A stretch of 64,000 bases of DNA from Polynucleobacter kasalickyi (GTDB taxonomy: Bacteria; Pseudomonadota; Gammaproteobacteria; Burkholderiales; Burkholderiaceae), in contig NZ_FWXJ01000006.1 of the NCBI RefSeq assembly GCF_900176405.1, forward strand, positions 1 to 64,000, read 5' to 3'. Below the pieces are notes generated by a model. That model worked only from the letters and a program-made list of their open reading frames with translations. It was not told the origin of the DNA and searched no databases. Positions 26,461 to 35,728 of the stretch are shown here, in pieces. Positions within the stretch are counted from its first letter, which is position 1, and every line of letters starts with the position of its first letter. The position numbers and the translations under genes were made by a program.

Positions 26461-27426
26461 TCAGTCTAAAGTAATATTCGCAGCCTTAATCGCTGCTTTG
26501 GTTTCAATAATCTCTTTATTGAGCATTTCTGTCATCTTCGCAGGTGGCAAATAACGAAGTTCAATACCTGCTAGCTCTGCACGTTTCTTGGTTTCAGGAA
26601 GTGCTAAAGCTTTTTCTACGCTACCAGAGAGTGATTGAATAACGTTTGCTGGCGTTCCTGCTGCTACGTAGAGAGCCACCCAAGACTCTAATTCAAAATT
26701 TCCACCACCAGCCTCTGCCACTGTGGGGACGTTTGGAAGCATCGGGTGCCTAGTTTTACTAGTGACTGCTAAAGCCTTCAGTTTGCCTGTTTGAACCGCA
26801 CCCATTACAGATGGGGGAGTGGACATAAATACTTGGACTTGACCAGCCAATACATCCGCCATTGCGGCTCCTGAACCTTTATAAGGAACGTGTACCATTT
26901 CTATGCCAAGCTTTTGTTTCAGAATTTCAGAGCCAATATGTGACACAGAACCATTACCTTGAGAGGCATAGTTGAGCTTTGAAGGATTTGCTTTGGCATA
27001 AGCAATAAATTCTTTGAGGTTGTTCACTGGGATTGACGGATGGACTGCAATTACATTGGTCGAAGTAGTAATAAGACCAATTGGAGTGAGAGACTGTAAA
27101 TCCCATGGTAACTTATCCATCAAAATTGGATTAGCAACGTGGTAACCAGAGTAAGACACGAGGACGGTATATCCATCTTTATTACTTCTCGCGACAATTT
27201 GATAAGCAATGTTTCCACTACCACCGGGTTTGTTATCTACCACGATCGGTTGTGGCAGGATGCTTGTTAAGGCATCGCCAACAATTCTGGCAGAGGTATC
27301 AACTAAACCACCCGGTGGATTTGGTACTACGAGAGTAATTGGTTTATTGGGATAGCTTTGAGCAGTAGCAACACCACTAATGACTAGAAAAAGTCCGGTC
27401 GCTAATAAAAGTTTTTTGATGTTCAC
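26461..27426 (-). CDS. Bug/TctC family tripartite tricarboxylate transporter substrate-binding protein
   Basis: A 321-residue periplasmic solute-binding protein. The start is GTG with AAAGGAA upstream. A signal peptide of about 22 residues ends GVATAQS. PNKPITLVVPNPPGG and DTSARIVGDAL mark the ligand pocket, and LNYASQGNGSVSHIGSEILK and HVPYKGSGAAMADVLAGQVQ are Bug-family motifs. No TctA or TctB membrane genes are nearby, which is common for these orphan receptors. The ligand, likely a carboxylate, cannot be read from sequence. Confidence 0.9.
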   Translation of the reverse strand: MNIKKLLLATGLFLVISGVATAQSYPNKPITLVVPNPPGGLVDTSARIVGDALTSILPQPIVVDNKPGGSGNIAYQIVARSNKDGYTVLVSYSGYHVANPILMDKLPWDLQSLTPIGLITTSTNVIAVHPSIPVNNLKEFIAYAKANPSKLNYASQGNGSVSHIGSEILKQKLGIEMVHVPYKGSGAAMADVLAGQVQVFMSTPPSVMGAVQTGKLKALAVTSKTRHPMLPNVPTVAEAGGGNFELESWVALYVAAGTPANVIQSLSGSVEKALALPETKKRAELAGIELRYLPPAKMTEMLNKEIIETKAAIKAANITLD

Positions 27427-27483
27427 GAGATTCCTTTAAATGAAGAATGAAAAGAATTGTTAAGGATTAATCAGTATTGTATT

Positions 27484-28443
27484 TTAGATACTGTACTCTT
27501 TGGGGTCATCCTCAACAGTAGCAATTGATGAAATCGCTTGATCAACTAGTTTTCTATTGAGTGTTGGTGAAAAGAGTTCAATGAAAAAATAGGTATAGGC
27601 CCTCAGATACGCATCCTTTTTAATGCCCAACTTAGTGGTGTTGGTGCCAAATAGGTGACCCGCCGGTAGCATCTCTAAGTCTTTGTCACGGTTCACATCA
27701 TACGCAGCACCAGCAACAATCCCCACCCCAAGACCAGTTTCAACATAGGTTTTAATCACGTCAGCATCAATCGCCTCTAGTACAACATCTGGCGTCAGTC
27801 CTTTTCTGGCAAAGGCTTCATTGATCTTTTTTCTACCAGCAAAAGCCACATCATAGGTAATGATGGGATATTGCACTAAATCTTCGAGAGCCAGTGGTTT
27901 TTTTTGTAGTAACGGGTGGCCATGCGGCACCACCACAATGTGCTGCCATTGATAGGCAGGCAAGGCAATAATCCCAGGTACCTTGCTTAAGCCTTCAGTG
28001 GCAATTGCAATATCCGCTTGATCATGCAAAATCAACTCAGCAAGATGCTCGGGACTACCTTGCTGGATGCTGACCCGAACTTTCGGGAACTTTTTGGTAA
28101 ATTCTGAGATGACTTTCGGTAACGCATACCGAGCTTGCGTATGTGTTGTTGCGATTACAAAATTCCCCTGATCAGAGGAGGCATATTCAGTACCTATTTT
28201 TTTGAGGTTCTCAACATCTCCTAAAATACGTTCAATTGCCGAAAGAATTTTTTTGCCAGGTTCAGTCAAGTTCCTGATTCTTTTACCATGTCGTCGAAAT
28301 ATCTCGACCCCGAGCTCGTCCTCAAGCTCTAAGATCGCTTTAGAAACACCAGGTTGTGAAGTAAAAAGGGCTTTAGCCGCGTCAGTCAAGTTAAAGTTTT
28401 GACGCACAGCCTCCCTGACGAACCGAAATTGATGAAGATTCAT
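27484..28443 (-). CDS. cysB: LysR-type regulator of the CysB family
   Basis: A 319-residue LTTR with an N-terminal winged helix (MNLHQFRFVREAVRQNFNL and FTSQPGVSKAILELEDELG) and a CysB-like effector domain (ATTHTQARYALPKVI). CysB senses O-acetylserine or sulfur limitation and activates cys genes. It is divergent from the tauE-cysI block with 82 bases between starts, a usual place for a shared control region. Cbl-type versus CysB-type is not separable by eye; context favours CysB. Confidence 0.9.
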   Translation of the reverse strand: MNLHQFRFVREAVRQNFNLTDAAKALFTSQPGVSKAILELEDELGVEIFRRHGKRIRNLTEPGKKILSAIERILGDVENLKKIGTEYASSDQGNFVIATTHTQARYALPKVISEFTKKFPKVRVSIQQGSPEHLAELILHDQADIAIATEGLSKVPGIIALPAYQWQHIVVVPHGHPLLQKKPLALEDLVQYPIITYDVAFAGRKKINEAFARKGLTPDVVLEAIDADVIKTYVETGLGVGIVAGAAYDVNRDKDLEMLPAGHLFGTNTTKLGIKKDAYLRAYTYFFIELFSPTLNRKLVDQAISSIATVEDDPKEYSI

Positions 28444-28525
28444 AAGAAAGACCTTTTCTTTATATTGATTTCGTTATATTAAAACGATTTTATATTATTT
28501 GTAAATCTAATTAAATGTCGGCAGA

Positions 28526-29326
28526 ATGGCGTCTATGGAAAATTCGCTCATTCAAACAATCCCTTACATCCTCTCTGGAGGTCTTGTTGGTCTATTAGTT
28601 GGACTCACCGGCGTTGGTGGTGGGTCTTTAATGACACCTTTATTAACCCTGATTTTCGGGATTTCTCCCTCTGTGGCAGTGGGAACTGATTTAGCCTTTG
28701 CTGCCATTACCAAAGGGTTTGGCACAATTGCGCATCGCATGCATGGACATATTCGATGGCATATCGTGAAGTTGTTATGTATTGGCAGTTTAACAACGGC
28801 TCTCATCTCTTTATTGGTCTTAAAGCAAGTCGGAAATCTGAATGAACATTGGCAATCTTTTATCAAAATTTCAATTGGAATTTCGGTGATTTTGACAGCA
28901 ATTTCCATCGTTTTTAGAAAAAAAATGCTTGTTTGGTTGGATCGTCATCCAAAATGCCAACTTGAGGGGCATTCTTTAACTTTAGCGACCATCATATTGG
29001 GTGCGGTGATTGGAGTTTTAGTTACAATTTCATCTATCGGTGCCGGAGCAATTGGGGCAACAGGCATTTTGCTGTTATATCCAAAGCTAAAGCCCGCCGA
29101 TGTGGCTGGTACTGATATTGCCTATGCCGTTCCTTTAACTGCTTTAGCAGGTCTAGGACACTGGTGGTTGGGGAATGTGAATTTCCTGCTACTTGGTGGT
29201 CTACTGATTGGTTCAATACCTGCAATTTGGTTGGGAGCCAGGTTATCAAAACAATTGCCAGAGAGATACACACGTACCGCTTTAGCTATCGTGTTGACTT
29301 TGGTTGGTTTTAAATTAGTGAGTTAA
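28526..29326 (+). CDS. TauE/SafE family sulfite exporter-like permease
   Basis: A 266-residue membrane protein with about eight hydrophobic segments and the two family repeats GVGGGSLMTPLLTLIFG (N-terminal half) and SIGAGAIGATGILLLYP (C-terminal half). Family members move sulfite, sulfonate-derived or organic anions. Here it opens the cysI block, so a sulfur anion transporter is plausible. The start is ATG at 28526, with a second in-frame ATG at 28535. Confidence 0.85.
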   Translation: MASMENSLIQTIPYILSGGLVGLLVGLTGVGGGSLMTPLLTLIFGISPSVAVGTDLAFAAITKGFGTIAHRMHGHIRWHIVKLLCIGSLTTALISLLVLKQVGNLNEHWQSFIKISIGISVILTAISIVFRKKMLVWLDRHPKCQLEGHSLTLATIILGAVIGVLVTISSIGAGAIGATGILLLYPKLKPADVAGTDIAYAVPLTALAGLGHWWLGNVNFLLLGGLLIGSIPAIWLGARLSKQLPERYTRTALAIVLTLVGFKLVS

Positions 29327-29348
29327 TTGAATTTAGGATTTTATAAAT

Positions 29349-31046
29349 ATGTATCAATATGACGCGATTGATCAGCAACTAGTTAACGAGCGTGTTAATC
29401 AGTTCAAAGATCAGGTGCAAAGAAGAATAAGAGACGAAATCGCCGAGGATGACTTTAAACCCCTACGATTACAAAATGGCTTGTATATGCAACGGCACGC
29501 TTACATGTTGCGGGTAGCGATACCTTACGGGATGTTAAGTAGTCAGCAATTACGAAAATTAGCAGACATTAGTGATCGATATGATCGTGGCTATGGTCAC
29601 TTTACTACTCGCCAAAATATTCAGTTCAATTGGGTGACCCTTGAAGAGTCACCAGCTATTTTGGCAGAATTAGCCAGTGTGCAAATGCATGCTATTCAAA
29701 CATCAGGTAACGTTGTGCGTAATATTACGAGTGACCCATTTGCTGGTGTTGCTAAAGATGAACACGTTGATCCAAGACCGATTTGTGAATTGTTACGTCA
29801 GTGGTCAACTTTGCATCCTGAATTTGCCTTTTTACCGAGGAAGTTCAAAATTGCGATTAATGGTGCTGAGCATGATCGTGCTGTTATTTTGGCGCATGAT
29901 GTTGGTTTGCAATTGAAAAAAAATGCCCAGGGTGAAATTGTAGTTGACGTATATGTGGGTGGTGGTTTGGGTAGAACACCGATTTTAGGATCCTTGATTA
30001 AACAGGATCTGCCATGGGCCAAGTTGCCTAGTTATTTATCAGCGACCCTGCGTGTGTATAACCGCTTTGGTCGTCGAGATAATATTTATAAAGCCCGTAT
30101 CAAGATTCTCGTCAAAGCTTTGGGGCCTGAGGAGTTTGCGCGTCAAGTTGAAGCACAATGGCAGGATTGGCAGGACACGAGCGAAGACTTTTTGCCAACC
30201 GAGTGGGAGCGTGTTGCGAAATATTTCTCCAAGCCAAATTATTTGCAAATAGCTGATTTACCAAATACATCGATTCTTGCATTAGCTCCAGAAGCAGAGC
30301 AGAAATCCTTTGGACGTTGGTTAACAAGGAACGTGAAAGCGCATCAACAAGCGGGTTATGTAAGTGTTACTTTATCCTTAAAGCCCCACGGCACTGCGGC
30401 GGCGGGGGATGCGACAAGTTTACAAATGCGTCAAATTGCTGATTTAGCAGATCATTTTAGTTTTGGTGAAATGCGGGTTACGCATGAACAAAATATCGTT
30501 CTTTCTGACGTTGAGCAATCTAGACTCTTTGAACTCTATCAAAAGGCTTCAGAGGCAAATTTAGTGATTCCTAATATTGGTTTATTAACCGATATGATTG
30601 TTTGCCCTGGTGGAGACTTCTGTTCCTTAGCGAATGCAAAGTCCTTGCCAATTGCCAGTGCGATTCAAGAGCGTTTTGATGACCTAGATTATTTATTTGA
30701 TTTAGGTGAAATCTCATTAAATATATCAGGATGTATTAACTCCTGTGGTCATCACCACATCGGTAATATTGGGATTCTCGGCGTGGATAAAGACGGTTCT
30801 GAGTGGTACCAAGTTACCCTCGGTGGCGCACAAGGTAATCAAACGAGCATTGGCCGAGTCATTGGCCCCTCATTTGGTGCTGATCAAATGCCTCGGGTGA
30901 TTTCTGATGTGATTAATGTCTATGTGGAGCAGCGTGAACCTGCCGAATCATTTGCTCAAACCGTGAGCAGAATCGGTATTACGCCTTTTAAAGAACGTGT
31001 TTACCCTGCCAAAAATATCGCTAATGAGGAAACTACTCATGCATAA
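29349..31046 (+). CDS. cysI: Sulfite reductase hemoprotein (nitrite/sulfite reductase family)
   Basis: Reduces sulfite to sulfide in assimilation. Two ferredoxin-like half domains and two siroheme/[4Fe-4S] half domains make up 565 residues. The cluster ligands lie at CPGGDFC (C419, C425) and CINSC (C462, C466), followed by GHHHIGNIG. HFTTRQNIQFNW is the substrate-binding arginine region. There is no CysJ flavoprotein gene adjacent; DUF934 takes that place downstream. Confidence 0.93.
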   Translation: MYQYDAIDQQLVNERVNQFKDQVQRRIRDEIAEDDFKPLRLQNGLYMQRHAYMLRVAIPYGMLSSQQLRKLADISDRYDRGYGHFTTRQNIQFNWVTLEESPAILAELASVQMHAIQTSGNVVRNITSDPFAGVAKDEHVDPRPICELLRQWSTLHPEFAFLPRKFKIAINGAEHDRAVILAHDVGLQLKKNAQGEIVVDVYVGGGLGRTPILGSLIKQDLPWAKLPSYLSATLRVYNRFGRRDNIYKARIKILVKALGPEEFARQVEAQWQDWQDTSEDFLPTEWERVAKYFSKPNYLQIADLPNTSILALAPEAEQKSFGRWLTRNVKAHQQAGYVSVTLSLKPHGTAAAGDATSLQMRQIADLADHFSFGEMRVTHEQNIVLSDVEQSRLFELYQKASEANLVIPNIGLLTDMIVCPGGDFCSLANAKSLPIASAIQERFDDLDYLFDLGEISLNISGCINSCGHHHIGNIGILGVDKDGSEWYQVTLGGAQGNQTSIGRVIGPSFGADQMPRVISDVINVYVEQREPAESFAQTVSRIGITPFKERVYPAKNIANEETTHA

Positions 31047-31581
31047 AATTATTTCATATTTAAAGAATACGACTCCTGCCATTCAAGAGGATGATTGGCA
31101 AGTGATTCGCAAAGACAATGAAGCCGTCACTTCTGGCTTGCCAGAGGGGCGCGTGATTGTACCTTTTACATGGTGGCTGACTGAATATCAAAATCCGCAG
31201 TGGGCAGAGCGTATTCACGCTGGCGAGATTGGCGTTTGGTTTGGAGTTGAGGATGATGTGCAAGTGCAGGCAGACGTGATTCGAAAATCCTTAACGCATT
31301 GGCCCCTGATTGCTGTGGATTTCCCGATCTACCGGGATGGTAGAGGATTTAGTACTGCCGCTATTTTACGTAAACGCTTTGCTTGGGATAAAGAAATACG
31401 GGCGATTGGTGATGTGTTAGTGGATCAATTAACTCAGATGGCTAGAGTTGGTTTTGATAGTTTTGAATTGCGTGCTGATCAATCCATTGAAGTAGGCCTT
31501 GCCCAATTTGCTATCTATCATGTCACCATGCAAAATGATTGGCGTAATAGCCGTTCACAATTAAAGATAGTGGCTGCATGA
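31039..31581 (+). CDS. DUF934 family protein, sulfite-reduction partner
   Basis: A 180-residue protein of DUF934. I start it at the ATG at 31039 because GAGGA lies 8 bases before it and it gives the usual family N-terminus; a longer frame exists inside cysI. Recognisable stretches are VIVPFTWWLTEYQNPQWA, VDFPIYRDGRGFSTAAILR, GDVLVDQLTQMARVGFDSF and the C-terminal QNDWRN. The family is found almost only beside cysI and cysH in beta- and alphaproteobacteria. A role in electron delivery to CysI is the usual suggestion, not shown here. Confidence 0.88.
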   Translation: MHKIISYLKNTTPAIQEDDWQVIRKDNEAVTSGLPEGRVIVPFTWWLTEYQNPQWAERIHAGEIGVWFGVEDDVQVQADVIRKSLTHWPLIAVDFPIYRDGRGFSTAAILRKRFAWDKEIRAIGDVLVDQLTQMARVGFDSFELRADQSIEVGLAQFAIYHVTMQNDWRNSRSQLKIVAA

Positions 31582-32348
31582 AACCAGTATTTTGGAAAAT
31601 TCCAACGATTCATAAAACAGATTTGGAAGTTCAAGCGCTGTTTGATAAGTTAGCTGAGCGCCTCAATTTGATTGCTCAGAACTATCAGTGTGTGAAATTT
31701 GCGACGAGTCTTGCTGCTGAGGATATGGTGTTGACTGATGCCATTGCAAAATTGGCATTACCTATTCAACTTTTTACTTTAAATACGGGTCGTTTGCACG
31801 CGGTTACAGTGTCGATGATTGATCAAGTGCAAACGCATTATGGTATTTCAATTCAAGTTGTTGAGCCGAATGAAAATGAGGTTAATGCATTTGTAGCAAG
31901 GTTTGGTATGAATGGATTTTATGATTCTGAAGCGGCTAAAAAAGCCTGTTGTGGAGCTCGTAAGGTCATTCCCTTGAATCAAGCATTAAATGGAGCAGAT
32001 GCCTGGTTATCTGGTCAACGCAGAGGGCAGGCTGTAACTAGGACTGAACTCGCGTTTCAAGAAGAAGATACTGATCGCGCGATCATGAAATTTAATCCTT
32101 TATTTGATTTTACTGAAGAGGATGTTTGGGCCTATTTAACACTTCGAGGCGTACCGATTCATCCTCTGCATTTTGAGGGATATCCAAGTATTGGTTGTGA
32201 GCCTTGTACTCGTCCTGTTAAAGAGGGCGAAGATATTAGAGCGGGGCGTTGGTGGTGGTTGCAAGGTGATAGTAAAGAATGTGGATTGCATGTAGCAGAA
32301 GTAACAAACGAACTTGAAAAAAATGACGAATCAACAATTACAAAATGA
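31578..32348 (+). CDS. cysH: Adenylylsulfate (APS) reductase CysH
   Basis: A 256-residue assimilatory reductase producing sulfite and AMP using thioredoxin. It has both cysteine pairs that bind the [4Fe-4S] cluster in APS-using enzymes: ACCGARK (C124, C125) and CEPC (C207, C210), plus the catalytic ECGLH (C235). PAPS-only enzymes lack the cluster pairs, so APS is the likely substrate, which fits the absence of a CysC kinase fused to CysN. It overlaps the upstream stop by 4 bases and cysD by 26. Confidence 0.93.
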   Translation: MKPVFWKIPTIHKTDLEVQALFDKLAERLNLIAQNYQCVKFATSLAAEDMVLTDAIAKLALPIQLFTLNTGRLHAVTVSMIDQVQTHYGISIQVVEPNENEVNAFVARFGMNGFYDSEAAKKACCGARKVIPLNQALNGADAWLSGQRRGQAVTRTELAFQEEDTDRAIMKFNPLFDFTEEDVWAYLTLRGVPIHPLHFEGYPSIGCEPCTRPVKEGEDIRAGRWWWLQGDSKECGLHVAEVTNELEKNDESTITK

Positions 32349-33246
32349 ACACTTAGACTGGCTTGAAGCCGAGTCGATTTATATTATTCGCGAGGTTGCT
32401 GCTCAATGCGCTAATCCTGCACTCCTCTTTTCGGGTGGTAAAGATTCGATCGTGATGTACCACCTAGCTCGCAAAGCCTTTCAGTTTGGTAAGCGTCCAA
32501 TCCAAGTTCCTTTCCCCTTGTTACACGTTGATACGGGACATAATTATCCTGAAGTGATTGCGTTCAGAGATCAAATTGTTGCCAAAACCAATGCCAAATT
32601 GATTGTGGCTCATGTGGAAGATTCCATTAAAAAAGGTACCGTAAAGCTCCGTAAAGAAACTGATTCAAGAAATGCTGCGCAAGCCACGACCTTACTAGAG
32701 GCGATTGAAGAATATGGCTTTGATGCTTTGATGGGTGGCGCCAGAAGAGATGAAGAAAAAGCCCGAGCGAAGGAACGTATTTTTTCATTTCGGGATGAGT
32801 TCGGTCAATGGGATCCAAAAGCACAACGTCCGGAATTATGGAATTTATATAACGCCAGAATTCAAAAGGGCGAAAATATGCGTGTTTTCCCGATATCGAA
32901 CTGGACGGAATTAGATGTTTGGCAGTATATTGCTCGGGAAAACCTTGAGTTACCAAGTATTTACTTTACGCATCAACGTGAAGTAGTTCGTAAGGGTGAC
33001 TTATTGGTTCCAGTGACACCCTTAACTCCTAAAGCTGCGGATGATCAGAGTGAAGTGTTATCAGTTCGTTTTCGTACCGTTGGTGATATCAGTTGTACTT
33101 GTCCAGTGTTGAGTATCGCTGACAATCCCTTGGACATCATTGCTGAAACTGCCTTATCTGAAATTACGGAACGTGGTGCAACACGGATGGATGATCAAAC
33201 AAGTGAAGCTTCCATGGAGCGTCGTAAAAAAGAAGGATATTTCTAA
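32323..33246 (+). CDS. cysD: Sulfate adenylyltransferase subunit 2 CysD
   Basis: The catalytic half of ATP sulfurylase, forming APS from sulfate and ATP. PP-loop LLFSGGKDSIVMYHLARKAF is near residues 35-55, with HVDTGHNYPEVI and MGGARRDEEKARAKER. The ATG at 32323 is chosen over an upstream TTG at 32314; either overlaps cysH. 307 residues, normal. The C-terminus ERRKKEGYF is typical of CysD. Confidence 0.94.
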   Translation: MTNQQLQNEHLDWLEAESIYIIREVAAQCANPALLFSGGKDSIVMYHLARKAFQFGKRPIQVPFPLLHVDTGHNYPEVIAFRDQIVAKTNAKLIVAHVEDSIKKGTVKLRKETDSRNAAQATTLLEAIEEYGFDALMGGARRDEEKARAKERIFSFRDEFGQWDPKAQRPELWNLYNARIQKGENMRVFPISNWTELDVWQYIARENLELPSIYFTHQREVVRKGDLLVPVTPLTPKAADDQSEVLSVRFRTVGDISCTCPVLSIADNPLDIIAETALSEITERGATRMDDQTSEASMERRKKEGYF

Positions 33247-34583
33247 TGAGTCAAGGGTTAATCAGATTTATTACAGCAGGCAGTGTAGATGACGGTAAAA
33301 GTACACTGATTGGTCGGATGTTATTTGATTCGAAGGCTGTGTTAGCCGATCAAATATTGGCCGTATCTAAAACCAAATATGCGCGCGTTACTTCTAGTGA
33401 TGCTGCGATTGATTTAGCCTTATTAACGGATGGTCTTGAGGCTGAGCGAGAGCAAGGCATTACGATTGATGTGGCTTATCGTTATTTTGCGACATCGAAA
33501 AGAAAATTTATCGTTGCCGATGCACCTGGTCATGAGCAATACACTAGAAATTTAGTAACGGGTGCCTCCCAGTCGGACGTAGCCGTCATATTAATTGATG
33601 CAACTCGGGTTGATTTAACGACAAATCCTCCAACTTTGCTCGATCAGACGAAAAGACATAGTGCGATTGTGAAGCTATTAGGTATCAGACACCTAATATT
33701 TGCAATTAACAAAATGGATTTGATGGGATTTGATCAAGCAGTGTTTCAGAAAATTGAAACTGCAATAGTGGATCTGAAGAACACTTTATCACTTGGGGAA
33801 ATTCAGTTAATTCCAATGTCTGCTTTACTCGGTGACAATGTGGTTCGTAAAAGTGATCAAATGCCTTGGTACCAAGGTCCTACTTTCATCGAGTATTTAG
33901 AAGACTTAGACATCTCCAGAGATTCTAATAAAACAGGATTGCGCTTGCCCATTCAATATGTTGCGCGGCAAGACGGAAGTGCCAACGCAGATTTTAGAGG
34001 TTATCTCGGTCGGATTGAGTCTGGCACTATCCAACTTGGACAGTCAGTACAGATATTGCCAAGTGGACACGCTGCAAAAGTCACTGAAATACATATTGGC
34101 AACGATCACACACAACATTCTACTGAAGCGGGGGCATTAACTGCCACGGTTGGACAGGTGGTTTCGATTTGTTTAGATCGCGATGTGGATGTGTCAAGAG
34201 GCGATATGATTGTTGCCACTGAGAATGCTAGTTCAGAAGAAATTTTCCAGCCCCAACTTGCTAAAAATATCATGGCTGATCTCTGTTGGTTAGATCAAGA
34301 TGGACTGTCTCTTGCACGCAAATATATCCTCCGCCATACTACAAATCAAGTATTTACAAAGATTAAATCAATTGATACGGTACTAGATGTCAAAACATTG
34401 TCACATGGTTCTCAAACCAATCAGATGAAAATGAATGACATTGGCCTAGTTCAATTGACCTTGCAAAAACCGATTGTGACCGATACTTTTTTACAAAATC
34501 CCCTGACTGGCGCTTTTGTTTTGATAGACGAAAGTACGAATCACACGGTTGCAGCTGGCATGATTAGAAAGGTTTTAGTTTAA
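33246..34583 (+). CDS. cysN: Sulfate adenylyltransferase subunit 1 CysN (GTPase)
   Basis: The regulatory GTPase of ATP sulfurylase, EF-Tu-like. The P-loop is GSVDDGKSTLIGR (about 12-24), followed by REQGITIDVAYRYF, DAPGHEQYTRN and the NKMD motif in AINKMDLM. The protein is 445 residues and ends after the beta-barrel domains, with no CysC (APS kinase) fusion. Start overlaps cysD stop as TAATG. Confidence 0.94.
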   Translation: MSQGLIRFITAGSVDDGKSTLIGRMLFDSKAVLADQILAVSKTKYARVTSSDAAIDLALLTDGLEAEREQGITIDVAYRYFATSKRKFIVADAPGHEQYTRNLVTGASQSDVAVILIDATRVDLTTNPPTLLDQTKRHSAIVKLLGIRHLIFAINKMDLMGFDQAVFQKIETAIVDLKNTLSLGEIQLIPMSALLGDNVVRKSDQMPWYQGPTFIEYLEDLDISRDSNKTGLRLPIQYVARQDGSANADFRGYLGRIESGTIQLGQSVQILPSGHAAKVTEIHIGNDHTQHSTEAGALTATVGQVVSICLDRDVDVSRGDMIVATENASSEEIFQPQLAKNIMADLCWLDQDGLSLARKYILRHTTNQVFTKIKSIDTVLDVKTLSHGSQTNQMKMNDIGLVQLTLQKPIVTDTFLQNPLTGAFVLIDESTNHTVAAGMIRKVLV

Positions 34584-35428
34584 TGTCTGTCGATGATAAG
34601 TCATCTCCATCTTCAAAGGTTCAGCCATTAGGTAAAGTGTACTTAATTGGTGCCGGACCTGGTGCGGCAGATTTGATTACGGTTCGGGGAGCCAGAATCT
34701 TAGCGAAGGCGGATATTGTGTTTCATGACGCTCTAGTGGACCCAAGCATGCTCGAGCTTTGTCCGCAAGCACAATTAGTGCCCGTTGGGAAGCGTTGCGG
34801 CAAGCTATCGACAGCGCAAAATTTTATCTCGAAACGCCTAGTTGATGCGAGTGAACAATTTAAAGTCATTGTGCGCCTTAAGGGTGGTGACCCGATGATT
34901 TTTGGTCGTGCGGATGAAGAAATTAGTGCTCTTAGAAAGTATGCAGTCCCTTTTGAGATTATTCCTGGCATTACTTCTGCACTAGCAGCGGCAGCTAGCC
35001 TAGAACAGTCTTTGACGCTGAGAGGCGTTTCTCGTAGCGTAGCCTTTGTAACTCTTGCCAAAGCTAAGACTGAAGAAGCAGCAACTTTAGTCAATTCTGC
35101 GCCAATCAATTTGGCGGATACGATGGTGTATTACATGGGAAAAAAAGATACTGCTTTAATCGCCTCAGGTCTTATTGATGCTGGTAAGTCTGCTGATACT
35201 CCTGCAGCAATTATTGAATCGATTAGCACTCCTCAAGAGCGTATTTTTAGAACCACTTTAGTAGCGCTTGCCAATCACGCTGCATTACCTTGGTTGAGCG
35301 AAAATGCGCCAGCAGTTCTAGTCATCGGTGAAGCTTTAAGAAACCATTCAACGAATTTGTTCGATGGTGAATCCCAAGATGGATTGCAAAATCAAATCGC
35401 TCTCGCCGACGGCACAAGAGGCGCTTAA
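34583..35428 (+). CDS. cobA: Uroporphyrinogen-III C-methyltransferase CobA/CysG-like
   Basis: SAM-dependent methyltransferase making precorrin-2 from uroporphyrinogen III, the first step to siroheme for CysI. YLIGAGPGAADLITVRG (about 16-32), GKRCGK, RLKGGDPMIFGRADEE and IIPGITSALAAAASL are family signatures. 281 residues, the methyltransferase alone without the CysG dehydrogenase/ferrochelatase half. Its last 81 bases overlap, antisense, the end of cbiX. Confidence 0.93.
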   Translation: MSVDDKSSPSSKVQPLGKVYLIGAGPGAADLITVRGARILAKADIVFHDALVDPSMLELCPQAQLVPVGKRCGKLSTAQNFISKRLVDASEQFKVIVRLKGGDPMIFGRADEEISALRKYAVPFEIIPGITSALAAAASLEQSLTLRGVSRSVAFVTLAKAKTEEAATLVNSAPINLADTMVYYMGKKDTALIASGLIDAGKSADTPAAIIESISTPQERIFRTTLVALANHAALPWLSENAPAVLVIGEALRNHSTNLFDGESQDGLQNQIALADGTRGA

Positions 35429-35728
35429 GGCTACATTTGGGAATTGTGCTCTAGCTTCTTCCAGCAAAATTGGAAAATCTTTCCGCAAATGGCCCCCTTG
35501 CCCAAAAAAGACGGGAATAATTTTAATTTGTTGGATATTTTGATCCACTAAATGTTGAATCGCATGCGTGAGACTCGGCGTCATCATTTCCAAAAAGGCT
35601 AGCTCGCAGGGAATCTCTGGATGAGCGGATTGCCATAATTGTTTTAAGCGATCAAATGGTTCGCGCCATCTAATATCTCTCGCCCCATGGCCAAAATAAA
35701 TGACACCTGTTAACGTCGTGATACCCAT
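35348..35728 (-). CDS. cbiX: Sirohydrochlorin chelatase CbiX
   Basis: A short CbiX-type class II chelatase (126 residues) that inserts iron (or cobalt) into sirohydrochlorin. Metal-binding histidines are in YFGHGAR (H14) and GQGGHLRKD (near residue 80). With cobA it provides first and last siroheme steps. Converges with cobA over 81 bases and starts 19 bases inside the end of lptG on the same strand. A precorrin-2 dehydrogenase is not present in this window. Confidence 0.88.
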   Translation of the reverse strand: MGITTLTGVIYFGHGARDIRWREPFDRLKQLWQSAHPEIPCELAFLEMMTPSLTHAIQHLVDQNIQQIKIIPVFFGQGGHLRKDFPILLEEARAQFPNVALSASCAVGESDLILQSILGFTIEQIR

